A program made the position numbers and the translations under genes. Of a DNA stretch of 16,634 bases, positions 1 through 7,641 are shown in pieces. The notes beneath the pieces were generated by a model. That model was not told the DNA's origin, did no database searches, and saw nothing but the letters and a program-made list of their open reading frames with translations. Source of the DNA: Chloroflexota bacterium. GTDB taxonomy: Bacteria; Chloroflexota; Limnocylindria; P2-11E. The stretch covers positions 1-16,634 of the forward strand of contig VBEU01000030.1 of NCBI GenBank assembly GCA_005883775.1, given 5' to 3'. Each line of letters starts with the position of its first letter. The stretch's first letter is position 1.

Positions 1-228
1 AGCATCACGCGCACGAAGAAGCGCGTCTCGCTCAAAGGCGCGGAGGTGCCAAGCCTCCTGAATCTGCCCCCGGGATGCGTTTTTCATCCGCGCTGTCCTC
101 TGGCGGAGCCGGGTCTCTGCGATGTAGTGGTGCCGGTATTGGGCAACCTACCGGGCGGACGGTCGGTCGCGTGTCACGTCGCGTTACGCGAGCGTCAGCC
201 CGCGGCCGAGCTGCTCGGAGTGCACTAG
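1..228 (+). CDS. Oligo/dipeptide ABC transporter ATP-binding protein, C-terminal fragment
   Basis: Only the last 75 residues of the protein lie in the window; the gene begins to the left. The visible part matches the C-terminal oligopeptide/dipeptide transporter extension that follows the nucleotide-binding domain in OppD/DppD/OppF-type ATPases: LPPGCVFHPRCPLA, a downstream Cys (GLCD) and VACH near the end. This Cys-rich tail is typical of importers for peptides, opines and nickel. The Walker and signature motifs are outside the window. The frame is open from base 1 and ends at TAG. The next gene starts on the very next base, so the two are surely co-transcribed. The ATPase would energise the importer whose binding protein is encoded at 489-2267. 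Confidence 0.9.
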   Translation, partial: SITRTKKRVSLKGAEVPSLLNLPPGCVFHPRCPLAEPGLCDVVVPVLGNLPGGRSVACHVALRERQPAAELLGVH

Positions 229-492
229 GTGGACCCGATAGGGCTCCAGGCAGCCCTCCGCGTCGCGGTGCTCATCGTGATCGTCGCTCTCGCGATGCTC
301 CCATTTCAGCCAACAAACTCGGCCGAATTCGTCGTCACCGTGATGGCCGCGGTGGTCGGACTCATCTTCGTCGGGCTCGTCGCGGTGCTCGCGCGGCTGT
401 CCGGTTCGCGCCCACCGAACCCGCGGCCGGTCGACAGGGTAAGCGGTATGAGTTCCAATGTGCCCAGCGAGGGACCAGGGAGGGACAAATGA
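229..492 (+). CDS. Small two-helix membrane protein of unknown function
   Basis: This 87-residue protein starts with GTG directly after the stop codon of the ATPase gene, with a GGAG motif about 10 nt upstream. Its ATGA end overlaps the start of the binding-protein gene, so it is translationally packed inside the transporter operon. Two hydrophobic segments are visible, at about residues 8-25 and 34-57, followed by a polar Pro/Arg-rich tail. It has no signal-peptide cleavage site or Cys and matches no family I recognise. Its position suggests an accessory membrane subunit or simply a hitch-hiking small protein; the permease subunits must lie to the left. The function is unknown. Confidence 0.7.
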   Translation: MDPIGLQAALRVAVLIVIVALAMLPFQPTNSAEFVVTVMAAVVGLIFVGLVAVLARLSGSRPPNPRPVDRVSGMSSNVPSEGPGRDK

Positions 493-2267
493 AGAAGAGC
501 GCGATCAGTTACTCCGTAACACGTCGGCGTTTCCTACGTGACGCGACGCTCACCAGCCTCGGCATCGTCGCCGCCGCGTGCACGCCCGGCGGCACGTCGC
601 CAAGCCCATCGGGCGGCGGCACCGCATCCATCAAAGGTGGCGAGTTCCACGGCGCGTGGCCCTATGACCTTCCGCCGAAGGGTCACTACAACTACTTCGC
701 GGCCGCCGGGATCATCCTGCAGGGCGCGATCTACGTCGACCTGTTCCAGCCACCGCTCGCGACGTGGATGTGGAACGACGCGAAGTGGAATTACATGCTC
801 GCCGAATCGAGCTCGCTCAGCGGGAACGTCTTCTCGGTAAAGCTTCGCCCGAACATCAAGTGGTCCGACGGGTCGGCTTTCACGTCCAAAGACGTCGTCG
901 CCACCTTCAACGCGGGCCGCATGGATAGCTTCACGATCTGGAACTACATCAACAAGGTCGAGGCCGATGGCGACCTCGGCGTGAAGTTCACCTACAAGAC
1001 TCCGTCGAGCCTCGGCGAGCGGAACATCCTGCGCGTCTCGATCCGTCCGGCCTCGATCTACGGCACGATCGCGGACAAGGCGGCGGCCCTCTACGCGGCA
1101 GGCAAGGACAACACCGCTCCTGAGATCGTGGCGCTCCGCGCCGAGAAGGAAAACCTTCGGCCGGACCCGATGTCGGTCGGCCCATACATGATCGACAAGA
1201 ACTCGGTGACCGAGGCGCAGCTCACGATGAACCGCAATCCCAACGGCCTCTTCGGCAACAGCGTCAACTTCGACAAAGTCATCATCTACCAGGGCGAGAC
1301 CGCGCAGGTCACGCCACTCGTGCTCGCCGGTGACGTCGACTACGCGACTCACGGCTTCCCGCTCGCGACCGACAAGGCCTTCGTCGACGCCGGCATCCGC
1401 GTGATCCGCGGACCCGGCTACACCGGCCCGGCGATCTACTTCCACTGGGAGAAGGCGGCCGCGTTCCAGGACAAGCGTCTCCGACAGGCCGTCGCGATGG
1501 CCATCAACAAGGACGAGAGCGCCAAGGTCACGTACGGGGATTCGGCGAAGACCCAGAAGTACATGGCCGGGTTCTCGGACAATCTGGTCCCGCAGTGGCT
1601 TTCGTCGTCCGACCTCGGCAAGCTGAACTCCTACGCGTATGACCTCACGAAGGCGGCCGGACTCATGACCGCCGCCGGTTACGCAAAGGGCTCAGATGGC
1701 ATCTACGCAAAGGACGGGAAGAAGCTCGAGTTCGAGATGTACTCGCCGAGCGACTTTGCGGACTGGTCGAGCGCCGCGGACCATGCCCAAAAGGCGCTCA
1801 ACACCTTCGGCATCAAGATCGTGCCGCGCAGCGCGATCCGGAGCCAGCAGCTCCCCGACGTGAACGCCGGCAACTTCCAGATCGCGATCATGGCCTGGGG
1901 TATCGGCAACCCGCACCCGCAGGGCTCGTTCATTCAGGACCTGCGGACGCACAACACCATTCCGGCCGGCGGTGGCATGAAGTACCCGCTCAAGCAAGGG
2001 AACACCGACTTCGACGCGCTCATCGTCAAGATGGGCGACGGGTTCGACACGAACGCCCAAAAGCCGGCGGTCACCGAGGCGGTACTCGCCTTCAACGACC
2101 TTCTGCCGGTCATCCCGCTGTGGGAGCGGTACGGCAACAACCCGGTCAATGACAAGAAGCGCGTCGCGGGCTGGAAGCCGGACAGCGATCCGGTCTACAA
2201 GAACCCGTGGAGCACGGACGCGTTCACGACACTCATGATCATGGACGGCACACTCCATAAGATCTGA
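489..2267 (+). CDS. Peptide/opine ABC transporter substrate-binding lipoprotein (SBP_bac_5 family)
   Basis: A 592-residue extracytoplasmic solute-binding protein. I chose the ATG at 489 because it sits about 7 nt after GGGAGGG, overlaps the upstream stop as ATGA, and begins an N-terminus with a twin-arginine motif (TRRRFLRD, residues 11-18) followed by a lipobox (VAAAC, Cys31). The protein is therefore probably Tat-exported and lipid-anchored outside the membrane. A Gly/Ser/Pro linker follows Cys31. The family hallmark is visible as IKWSDGSAFTSKDVVATF, and another typical stretch is FQDKRLRQAVAMAINKDE. The length is normal for this family. It would capture the substrate for the ATPase encoded just upstream. 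The substrate cannot be told from sequence; peptide, opine or sugar are all possible. Confidence 0.92.
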   Translation: MKKSAISYSVTRRRFLRDATLTSLGIVAAACTPGGTSPSPSGGGTASIKGGEFHGAWPYDLPPKGHYNYFAAAGIILQGAIYVDLFQPPLATWMWNDAKWNYMLAESSSLSGNVFSVKLRPNIKWSDGSAFTSKDVVATFNAGRMDSFTIWNYINKVEADGDLGVKFTYKTPSSLGERNILRVSIRPASIYGTIADKAAALYAAGKDNTAPEIVALRAEKENLRPDPMSVGPYMIDKNSVTEAQLTMNRNPNGLFGNSVNFDKVIIYQGETAQVTPLVLAGDVDYATHGFPLATDKAFVDAGIRVIRGPGYTGPAIYFHWEKAAAFQDKRLRQAVAMAINKDESAKVTYGDSAKTQKYMAGFSDNLVPQWLSSSDLGKLNSYAYDLTKAAGLMTAAGYAKGSDGIYAKDGKKLEFEMYSPSDFADWSSAADHAQKALNTFGIKIVPRSAIRSQQLPDVNAGNFQIAIMAWGIGNPHPQGSFIQDLRTHNTIPAGGGMKYPLKQGNTDFDALIVKMGDGFDTNAQKPAVTEAVLAFNDLLPVIPLWERYGNNPVNDKKRVAGWKPDSDPVYKNPWSTDAFTTLMIMDGTLHKI

Positions 2268-2287
2268 TCCTCGCGCGACGAGTGATG

Positions 2288-2327
2288 GCGACGGCGACCT
2301 CGCGGGATTCCCCGAGGTCGCCGTCGT
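2288..2327. terminator. Strong hairpin after the ABC operon (terminator-like, no U-tract)
   Basis: GCGACGGCGACCTCG at 2288-2302 pairs with CGAGGTCGCCGTCGT at 2313-2327: 14 Watson-Crick pairs plus one G-U, around a 10-nt loop that can itself pair GGG with CCC. It starts 20 nt after the binding-protein stop. There is no T-run afterwards, so it may act as a weak terminator, an mRNA 3'-end stabiliser or a processing barrier. Its right arm overlaps the first codons of the DUF218 gene. Confidence 0.6.
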
Positions 2328-2850
2328 GCTAGGTGGGGGCTTCTCGGCGAACGGTGAGCCGTCGGCCTCTACCGTCGCACGCGCCCGCGCGGCGGCGCAT
2401 CTTGCGCAGAAGCGGCCGACCCTCGCGGTCATCGCGTCGGGCAGTCACGGCGACGGTCCCGCACCCGCCAAGAGCGAGGCCGCAATCATCGCGGACCTGA
2501 TCGCGGCGACCGGCGTGCCGCGTGACCGACTCTTTCTCGAGGAGAGATCTCGAGACACGATCGGCAATGCCGTCGAGGTTGTCGCGCGTTACCTCCGCGG
2601 GGTCGAGGCTCGCCCGATCTACCTCGTGACATCACCTTTCCACCTCGAACGCGCTCTGGTGACTTTCCGCCACGTGCTGGGCTTCGAGTGGCAGGTCCAG
2701 GCGGTGGCCGCCGAAGACACCGACGACGATCGCAAGCGAGCGAACTCGGAGACCACATATCTTCAGGAGACGTTCGCCTTCTTCGAGGGGATCCGCCCCG
2801 GGGACATGGCCGCGATCGACAAGAAGTACCGCGCAAGGCAGGTCCGCTAG
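2326..2850 (+). CDS. DUF218 / YdcF-like protein
   Basis: Protein of about 174 residues with the DUF218 (YdcF/SanA-like) pattern: VLGGGF at the N-terminus, an SGSHG motif (after VIA), EERSRDTIGNAVEV, then LVTSPFHLERALVTFR. In this family the conserved acidic, Asn and His residues surround a Rossmann-like pocket; the substrate is mostly unknown and some members affect envelope integrity. The start is uncertain. GTG 2326 is the first usable in-frame start, but it cuts into the first beta strand. The frame is open upstream and would encode the expected Glu-Val-Ala-Val-Val lead-in with no start codon. An ATG at 2285 is in another frame. There is no membrane segment, so it is probably cytosolic. 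The next gene follows after 29 nt. Confidence 0.75.
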   Translation: MLGGGFSANGEPSASTVARARAAAHLAQKRPTLAVIASGSHGDGPAPAKSEAAIIADLIAATGVPRDRLFLEERSRDTIGNAVEVVARYLRGVEARPIYLVTSPFHLERALVTFRHVLGFEWQVQAVAAEDTDDDRKRANSETTYLQETFAFFEGIRPGDMAAIDKKYRARQVR

Positions 2851-2879
2851 TAGGAGGACCACGCATCGAGGAGGAAGCC

Positions 2880-3176
2880 ATGTCCTCTGCCCTCGTCCTC
2901 GCGACCACCGCCGAAAATGCCGAGGCGCTCCTTTCAGGCGAGCGCGACCGCGACCATCGCCGCTTTCCGCCGAAAAAGCTGCCGGCGCGCGCCTATCTCG
3001 CGGTCGTGGGTACCGCGTCGATCGTCGGTGAATGCCAGCTCGGCGCCGCCGAGCGCCACACGGCCAAAGGCTGGGCGCTGCCGGTCAGCAAGCCGCGCCG
3101 CTATCGCAAACCACGACCCGTGGCCGACTTCGGTCTCTCGAAAATCCCGCGTTCCTTTCGATACGTGGAGATCTAG
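2880..3176 (+). CDS. Small ASCH/PUA-like domain protein
   Basis: A 98-residue basic protein preceded by a very good ribosome-binding site (GAGGAGG, about 5 nt before ATG 2880). The layout resembles ASCH/PUA-fold proteins: an N-terminal beta strand (ALVLATTAENAEALLSGER) like the 'kPe.ae.IlsGeKt.E.R' start, an arginine-rich turn, an AYLAVVGTASIVGEC strand, and an end with IPRSFRYVEI, like the 'pqsfryv' strand of that fold. ASCH proteins are proposed to bind RNA or modified nucleotides. The assignment rests on pattern recognition only. It is probably co-transcribed with the DUF218 gene 29 nt upstream. It ends in GAGATCTAG, a word repeated at 3364. Confidence 0.6.
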   Translation: MSSALVLATTAENAEALLSGERDRDHRRFPPKKLPARAYLAVVGTASIVGECQLGAAERHTAKGWALPVSKPRRYRKPRPVADFGLSKIPRSFRYVEI

Positions 3177-3368
3177 AGCGCACCGCGAGAGCGGCGCGGG
3201 CGCCGCGGGTGGCACGGCGAGCAGGGGCTCTCGCGAAGCGCGGGTGCCCCGGGGACCCGCCAGCAGCGAGCAGAGCGAGCGGCGAAGGCGGGGAGGGTGC
3301 GCTGAGCGAGAGCACCGCGAGCCGGGACAGGACCCGCGGTGCGAAAGTCGACCGAGCGGCGGCGAGAT
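3177..3368. other. Hairpin-rich convergent intergenic spacer
   Basis: About 190 nt of very G+C-rich sequence lies between two convergent genes, with no credible ORF. Two clear dyads are visible: GCGGCG-CGGG-CGCCGC at 3191-3206, and a near-palindrome at 3240-3260 (GCGGGT pairing with ACCCGC around CCCCGGGG). A short inverted pair, AGCGCACC (3177) and GGTGCGCT (3296), spans the middle. The word CACCGCGAG occurs at both 3181 and 3313, and GAGATCTAG at 3168 and 3364. A bidirectional terminator or a REP-like element would fit; there is no T-run on either strand. Confidence 0.45.
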
Positions 3369-3701
3369 CTAGTTCGCCGGTCTCCACGCGAAGGTGACGT
3401 GGGTGATGAGATCACCGTCGGTTTCGAACGTCCAGGTCGTGTAGTTGGCGAAGTGGCCCGGCGAGCGCGTCAGGCCGCGAAGGATCACGGTCGTCCCCAT
3501 GACCGCCTCTTCGCGCACCACGCGCACGAACGGCGGAGCCATGCGAATGAGTTGCTTGGCACCTTCGCGACCTTCGAGCTGGCGGTCACCACCCGGCAGC
3601 TCGATGGCGATGTCCTCGGCGCACACTGCGGCGGCCTTCTCAGCGTCGTTCGCCTCGAGCGCCGCCATGAAGGTCTTCGCGGCCGAGAGAGGATCCGCCA
3701 T
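3369..3701 (-). CDS. NTF2/SnoaL-like small protein
   Basis: A 110-residue protein with the cone-shaped NTF2/SnoaL-like pattern. An N-terminal helix pair (PLSAAKTFMAALEANDAEKAAAVCAEDIAIELP) is followed by a linker helix (GREGAKQLIRMA) and a run of beta strands ending in NYTTWTFETDGDLITHVTFAW. Family members are polyketide cyclases, delta-isomerase-like enzymes or simple ligand-binding proteins; nothing here fixes a substrate. The ATG at 3701 is supported by the clean domain start, but no obvious Shine-Dalgarno is present. On the minus strand the upstream sequence has a TAATAA box about 60 nt before the ATG that could be a -10 element. It lies 133 nt downstream of the glycosyltransferase gene, same strand. 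Confidence 0.75.
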   Translation of the reverse strand: MADPLSAAKTFMAALEANDAEKAAAVCAEDIAIELPGGDRQLEGREGAKQLIRMAPPFVRVVREEAVMGTTVILRGLTRSPGHFANYTTWTFETDGDLITHVTFAWRPAN

Positions 3702-3834
3702 CCAGCGATTATTGAGGACGCGCGGCAGGTGCGGTTGCTCCAGCCGCTGAGCTCAGGGCGGACTTATTACCGCTCCTCGACAGGAGTCGGGTCTTCATCC
3801 TCGTGGGTTTCATCAGGATGGCCGGCAGTGCGAA
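3702..3834 (-). other. Spacer between the glycosyltransferase and NTF2-like genes
   Basis: This 133-nt gap has no credible ORF. It contains a short hairpin, CTCCT-CGAC-AGGAG at 3773-3786, and an AT-rich TTATTA (TAATAA on the minus strand) near 3764 that may belong to a promoter for the minus-strand NTF2-like gene. Both are weak signals. Confidence 0.3.
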
Positions 3835-5202
3835 TCATGACACCCAAGTCCTCATCGGCCCGACTTCGCGCCTCATGCCAGCGAACCTCCTCGGGCGTGG
3901 TTGCTCAGGGGCAAGATGACCCCCGACGCCCGGATCCGTCGCTGGGATCGGCCCTGGCGGCGCGACGCGGTCGGCGATGAGGGAGGCCGCGAGCGCGAGA
4001 CCGAATACGTCGAACGGCACGCGGAAGCGGGGATCGCCGAAGTACACGACCGCGGTCACGAGGGCGAGGGAGAGCTGCCCGAGAAGCATGAGCTCGGCCC
4101 GCCCACCACCAAAGGGCCACGACCGGCGGATCTTGCGGACCGTCCCGAACACGATGAACGGCAGAAGGACCACATAGCCGACGTTCGCCAATGCCGCGAC
4201 CTGCTTCAGGCCCTCCTCGTTCGAGGGCGGCCACGGGATCGTGGAGAGACCCATGTCATAGATGTTTCGCACGATCGCGCGAACATGCCCGAGCCCATCG
4301 GCCGCGATGCAGCTCATTCCCTGGGCGTAGAAGAACTCCTGGTCCCAGATCTGATGATCGGGAAAGGTCACGTTCTTGCCACGGTCGAGCTGCGTGGCGA
4401 CCGGTGTTTGGAATTGGTACGTGAGCGTCGCCGGGGTGCCGGTCGTTACGCGGCGTATGTCGCAATGACCGAGATAGAAGGTGAGGCCACCGTTTTCGCT
4501 GACGCCCACGACGCGCCCGACGATCAGAGCCTCGTGCGCCAGGACGAGCCCGAGAACGAGGAACGATCCGCCCACCAGTGCAGCGAGCGGAGCGACCCGG
4601 ATCCGGACGCGACGGACGAGTGGCAGCGCGGCGAGGATGACGTTGAGCGCGAACGCCGGGCGGATCGCGGCCGCGAAGCCTCCGGCAAGTCCGGCGAACA
4701 GACCGTCGCGCGTCGAAAGCAGTCTCACGCTGCGCTCGGCGAGCCAGAGGGAAAGCACGAGGAACGCGAGGCCGGGTGTCTCGGAGGTGAAGAAACCGGC
4801 ATAGGCGATGTGAAGGGGCCAGAGCGCGCAGAAGGCCGCGCCGAGGGCCGCCGCGGCCGGCGGCAACAGAAGCCTCAGATAGCGCCACATGAAATACGGC
4901 GTGAGGGCGGACAAGGCCACCCACAGGACCGCCCCGGCCGTGAGGCCGTCGTGGTCTGGGCCGATCAGTGCGAGTGGGATCGCAAGCAGAACCCGCGTCC
5001 CGGGTGGATAGAAGGCGTCGAAGCGGTCGAGCGTCGCAAGCTGAGCGAGGTGCATCGCCGTGTCGACATAAGTCTTCGAGTCGGAGTAGATGTGGTCGAG
5101 CGGCGAGTGGAGAACGAGCGCCCACACGGCCCGGATAGCCGCACCGAGAACGATGAAGACGCGCGCGAACCGATCCCAGTCCCACTCCCGCAGATACCGC
5201 AC
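3835..5202 (-). CDS. GT-C type membrane glycosyltransferase (ArnT/PMT-like)
   Basis: A 455-residue polytopic membrane protein with roughly ten hydrophobic segments, the first at about residues 13-31. After it comes HIYSDSKTYVDTAM, with Asp41 in the position of the conserved acidic residue of the first outer loop in GT-C enzymes, then FDAFYPPGTR. Near the end is FGDPRFRVPFDVFGLALAAS, the 'D.RYR.P' motif common in ArnT/PMT-like families. Such enzymes use polyprenyl-phosphate sugars on the outer face of the membrane to modify lipids, glycans or proteins; the acceptor is unknown. The start is GTG 5202, without a clear ribosome-binding site, 33 nt after the oxidoreductase stop, so the two are likely co-transcribed. 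The last about 30 residues are polar and Pro/Arg-rich. Confidence 0.85.
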   Translation of the reverse strand: MRYLREWDWDRFARVFIVLGAAIRAVWALVLHSPLDHIYSDSKTYVDTAMHLAQLATLDRFDAFYPPGTRVLLAIPLALIGPDHDGLTAGAVLWVALSALTPYFMWRYLRLLLPPAAAALGAAFCALWPLHIAYAGFFTSETPGLAFLVLSLWLAERSVRLLSTRDGLFAGLAGGFAAAIRPAFALNVILAALPLVRRVRIRVAPLAALVGGSFLVLGLVLAHEALIVGRVVGVSENGGLTFYLGHCDIRRVTTGTPATLTYQFQTPVATQLDRGKNVTFPDHQIWDQEFFYAQGMSCIAADGLGHVRAIVRNIYDMGLSTIPWPPSNEEGLKQVAALANVGYVVLLPFIVFGTVRKIRRSWPFGGGRAELMLLGQLSLALVTAVVYFGDPRFRVPFDVFGLALAASLIADRVAPPGPIPATDPGVGGHLAPEQPRPRRFAGMRREVGPMRTWVS

Positions 5203-5235
5203 GTTCGGCTGGTGTGCAATCGGTCTGCCACCCGC

Positions 5236-6105
5236 CTAGAAGACCGGCGCGCCCTCCCGGAAACGCCGCATCGCGGCAATGTGTGCATCCAAATCCGGTA
5301 ACTGCGACCCCGCGGTACGCAGCTCGAGATGGGTCATTCCCATGTCGCGGAACGCTTCGGCCCTTCGGACCCACTCGTCGAGCGGGCCGGTCGCCGCGAC
5401 GCGACCTTCGACGCCGACTCGGGCCGGGTCCCGGCCGGCCTCGCGTACGTATCCGCGAAAGCGTTCGAGGGCGGCGCGACCTTCGTCGTTCGGTGCGAGA
5501 TGTGAGAACCAGCCGTCGGCGAGACGTGCGACGCGTTTGACCGCGACCTCTTCGTCGGCGCCCATCCATATCGGGATCGGGCGCTGGACCGGCAGGGGCT
5601 TGATGCCCGCGCGATCGATGCGATGCCAGCGACCGGTGTAATCGACCACCTCCTCCGTCCAGAGAAGTCGGAGGACCTGGATCTGCTCCTCGATCCGTTT
5701 GGCGCGGTCGCGCCAGCTCATCCCGAGGGCTTCGTACTCGACGTGATTCCAGCCGATGGCCGCGCCGAGACGCACACGCCCCCGAGAAAGAACGTCGAGC
5801 GTCGCGGCCTGCTTCGCGACGAGTGCGGTCTGACGCTGCGGCAGGATCACGATGCCGAACGCGAGCTCCAGCTTCTTCGTGATCGCGGCGAGATAGCCGA
5901 AGAGGACAAACGGTTCGTGAAACGCATCCCGGTGCGTGTACGCGCCCTTCCACCACGCCGGCCGGCAGGTTGGGTCGGCGCCGAGGACGTGGTCGTACGC
6001 GACGATGTGCGCGTATCCGAGGTCCTCAGCGGCTTGAGCGAAAGCGGCGACGCGTCCCGGATCGTCGCCGATCTCCTGATGTGGATACACGACGCCGACG
6101 CGCAC
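5236..6105 (-). CDS. LLM-class F420-dependent oxidoreductase
   Basis: A luciferase-like TIM-barrel enzyme of about 289 residues. It starts VRVGVVYPHQEIG, then LGYAHIVAYDHVLG, HEPFVLFGYLAAITKKLELAFGI and RVRLGAAIGWNHVEYEALG. The last is the signature of the Rv2161c-like F420-dependent subgroup, followed by IEEQIQVLRLLWTE. PIWMGADEEVAVKRVARLADGW is the usual cofactor-side motif. These enzymes transfer hydride between reduced coenzyme F420 (or flavin) and an unknown substrate in the cytosol. I prefer GTG 6105 because family members begin right at the first strand; an in-frame GTG at 6138 would add 11 residues and overlap the divergent cupin start. The glycosyltransferase follows after 33 nt. Confidence 0.88.
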   Translation of the reverse strand: MRVGVVYPHQEIGDDPGRVAAFAQAAEDLGYAHIVAYDHVLGADPTCRPAWWKGAYTHRDAFHEPFVLFGYLAAITKKLELAFGIVILPQRQTALVAKQAATLDVLSRGRVRLGAAIGWNHVEYEALGMSWRDRAKRIEEQIQVLRLLWTEEVVDYTGRWHRIDRAGIKPLPVQRPIPIWMGADEEVAVKRVARLADGWFSHLAPNDEGRAALERFRGYVREAGRDPARVGVEGRVAATGPLDEWVRRAEAFRDMGMTHLELRTAGSQLPDLDAHIAAMRRFREGAPVF

Positions 6106-6114
6106 GGTCGCATC

Positions 6115-6435
6115 ATGGCATCGATGGCGATCGACCACCGCCGGTATGAGGGACCCACCCCACCCGACCCCGTCGCGATCGAGGCGAGGCTCCGCGGCGA
6201 AGCCCGCGACGTGTACGGCTGGTCAAACTCGCCCGGCGATCGCTACGCCGAGCACGACCACGGCTACACCAAACTTCTCTACTGCACGCTCGGCTCGATC
6301 GACTTTGTCCTCGCCGACGGGAGTCGCATTGCGATGAGGCCGGGCGACCGTCTTGTGCTACCGCCGCAAACTCGTCACTCCGCCGTCGTCGGACGCGAAG
6401 GTTGCGCCTGCGTCGAGGGAAAGCTTCCGCCCTAG
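6115..6435 (+). CDS. Small cupin-domain protein
   Basis: A 106-residue single-domain cupin. A polar N-terminus is followed by HDHGYTKLLYCTLGSIDFVLADGSRI (cupin motif 1) and PGDRLVLPPQTRHSAVVGREGCACVEGK (cupin motif 2). The His residues could bind a metal, but the usual motif-1 His-x-His is present only as HDHG. It begins at ATG 6115 or ATG 6124, neither with a clear ribosome-binding site; the frame is open further upstream but homology ends here. The oxidoreductase gene starts 9 nt away on the other strand, so promoters of each gene must lie inside the other. The aminotransferase starts 15 nt downstream, so the two probably form an operon. The substrate is unknown. Confidence 0.78.
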   Translation: MASMAIDHRRYEGPTPPDPVAIEARLRGEARDVYGWSNSPGDRYAEHDHGYTKLLYCTLGSIDFVLADGSRIAMRPGDRLVLPPQTRHSAVVGREGCACVEGKLPP

Positions 6436-6450
6436 ACTCATCGGGCTTCC

Positions 6451-7641
6451 ATGCGACCGCTCGCATCACGCATGTCGCGACTCGGGACGGAGACCGCCTT
6501 CGAGGTCCTCGCCAGGGCGCGGGCGCTCGAGGCGAAGGGGCGGGACATCGTCCATCTCGAGATCGGCGAACCCGACTTCGACACGCCGCCTGCGATCGTC
6601 GCGGCCGGTGTAGCGGCCCTGGAGCGCGGCGAGACCCATTACACGCCGTCGGCGGGCGTGGTCGAGCTCCGCGAGGCGATCACGCTCTACCTGAAAGAGC
6701 GTCGCGGGGTCCGCGTAGATCCGGGGCAGGTGATCGTCACACCGGGCGCGAAGCCGATCATGTTCTACGCCTTGCTCGCCCTGCTCGACGATGGCGACGA
6801 GGCGATCTATCCCGATCCCGGCTTCCCGATCTACGCGTCGATGATCGACTTCGCCGGTGCTCGCGGAGTACCGCTGACGCTCCGCGAAGAGAATGCCTTC
6901 CAGCCCGATTTGGATGAGCTCCGCCGGCTTGTGACTCCTCGGACCAAGGTTCTCATCCTCAACAGCCCCAACAATCCGACAGGGGGCATCCTGTCGCGGG
7001 AGGCGATCCGCGACATCGCGGCGATCGCTCGGGAGCGCGATCTCTGGGTGCTGACCGATGAAATCTATGGCGAGCTCGTGTACGACGGCGAGCACCGTTC
7101 GATCGCGGTCGAGGACGGCATGGCGGAGCGCACCATCTTGCTGGACGGCTTCAGTAAGACATTCGCCATGACCGGGTGGCGTCTTGGGTACGGCGTCTTT
7201 CCGCGACCGCTCGTCGAGCCGGTCGCGAGGCTTGTCACCAACTCGGTGTCCTGCACTGCGACGTTCGTCCAACGCGCCGGCGCCGCAGCCCTCAGCTCCC
7301 GTCCGCCGGAGGTCGATCGAATGATCGCGGAGTTCCGCCGGCGGCGTGACGCCGTCGTGAAAGGACTCAACGCTGTGCCAGGAATAACGTGCCGCGTACC
7401 GCAAGGCGCGTTCTACGTGTTCCCGAACGTGCGCGGCATCGGACTGCGTTCCAGCGCAGAGGTGGCCGATCGTCTACTTAACGAGGCCGGTGTCGCCACT
7501 CTTGCCGGCACCTGCTTCGGTGCGGCGGGCGAGGGATATCTGCGGCTGTCATACGCGAACTCGCTGGCGAACCTCGACAAAGCGGTCTCCCGAATCGCGG
7601 ACTGGTCCTCGCGCGTCGCGCCGATTCCGACCATTCGCTAG
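6451..7641 (+). CDS. Class I/II pyridoxal-phosphate aminotransferase (aspartate aminotransferase-like)
   Basis: A 396-residue fold-type I PLP enzyme. Visible hallmarks are GEPDFDTPPAI near the N-terminus, THYTPSAG, the cofactor-binding NSPNNPTG (residues 171-178), TDEIYGELVYD (Asp203 and Tyr206), GFSKTFAMTGWRLGY with Lys236 as the Schiff-base lysine, and the substrate-carboxylate Arg365 in GYLRLSYANS. The length is normal for aspartate or aromatic aminotransferases of subgroup I-gamma. It transfers an amino group between an amino acid and a 2-oxo acid in the cytosol; the exact amino acid cannot be told. It is the second gene after the cupin with a 15-nt gap. An in-frame ATG at 6472 is an alternative start. 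Confidence 0.92.
   Translation: MRPLASRMSRLGTETAFEVLARARALEAKGRDIVHLEIGEPDFDTPPAIVAAGVAALERGETHYTPSAGVVELREAITLYLKERRGVRVDPGQVIVTPGAKPIMFYALLALLDDGDEAIYPDPGFPIYASMIDFAGARGVPLTLREENAFQPDLDELRRLVTPRTKVLILNSPNNPTGGILSREAIRDIAAIARERDLWVLTDEIYGELVYDGEHRSIAVEDGMAERTILLDGFSKTFAMTGWRLGYGVFPRPLVEPVARLVTNSVSCTATFVQRAGAAALSSRPPEVDRMIAEFRRRRDAVVKGLNAVPGITCRVPQGAFYVFPNVRGIGLRSSAEVADRLLNEAGVATLAGTCFGAAGEGYLRLSYANSLANLDKAVSRIADWSSRVAPIPTIR

Noticed and set aside
75..488. N-terminal extension of the substrate-binding protein (open frame from 75)
   Set aside because: It overlaps the ATPase tail and the small membrane protein, is Arg-rich out-of-frame sequence, and would bury the Tat/lipobox signal that starts at 489.
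3901..5301. 466-residue plus-strand frame opposite the glycosyltransferase
   Set aside because: Arg/Glu/Asp-rich antisense shadow with no domain; the minus strand encodes a coherent membrane protein.
4256..5956. 566-residue minus-strand frame across the glycosyltransferase and oxidoreductase
   Set aside because: Arg/Pro/Ser-rich, crosses two real genes in the wrong frame; typical high-GC shadow.
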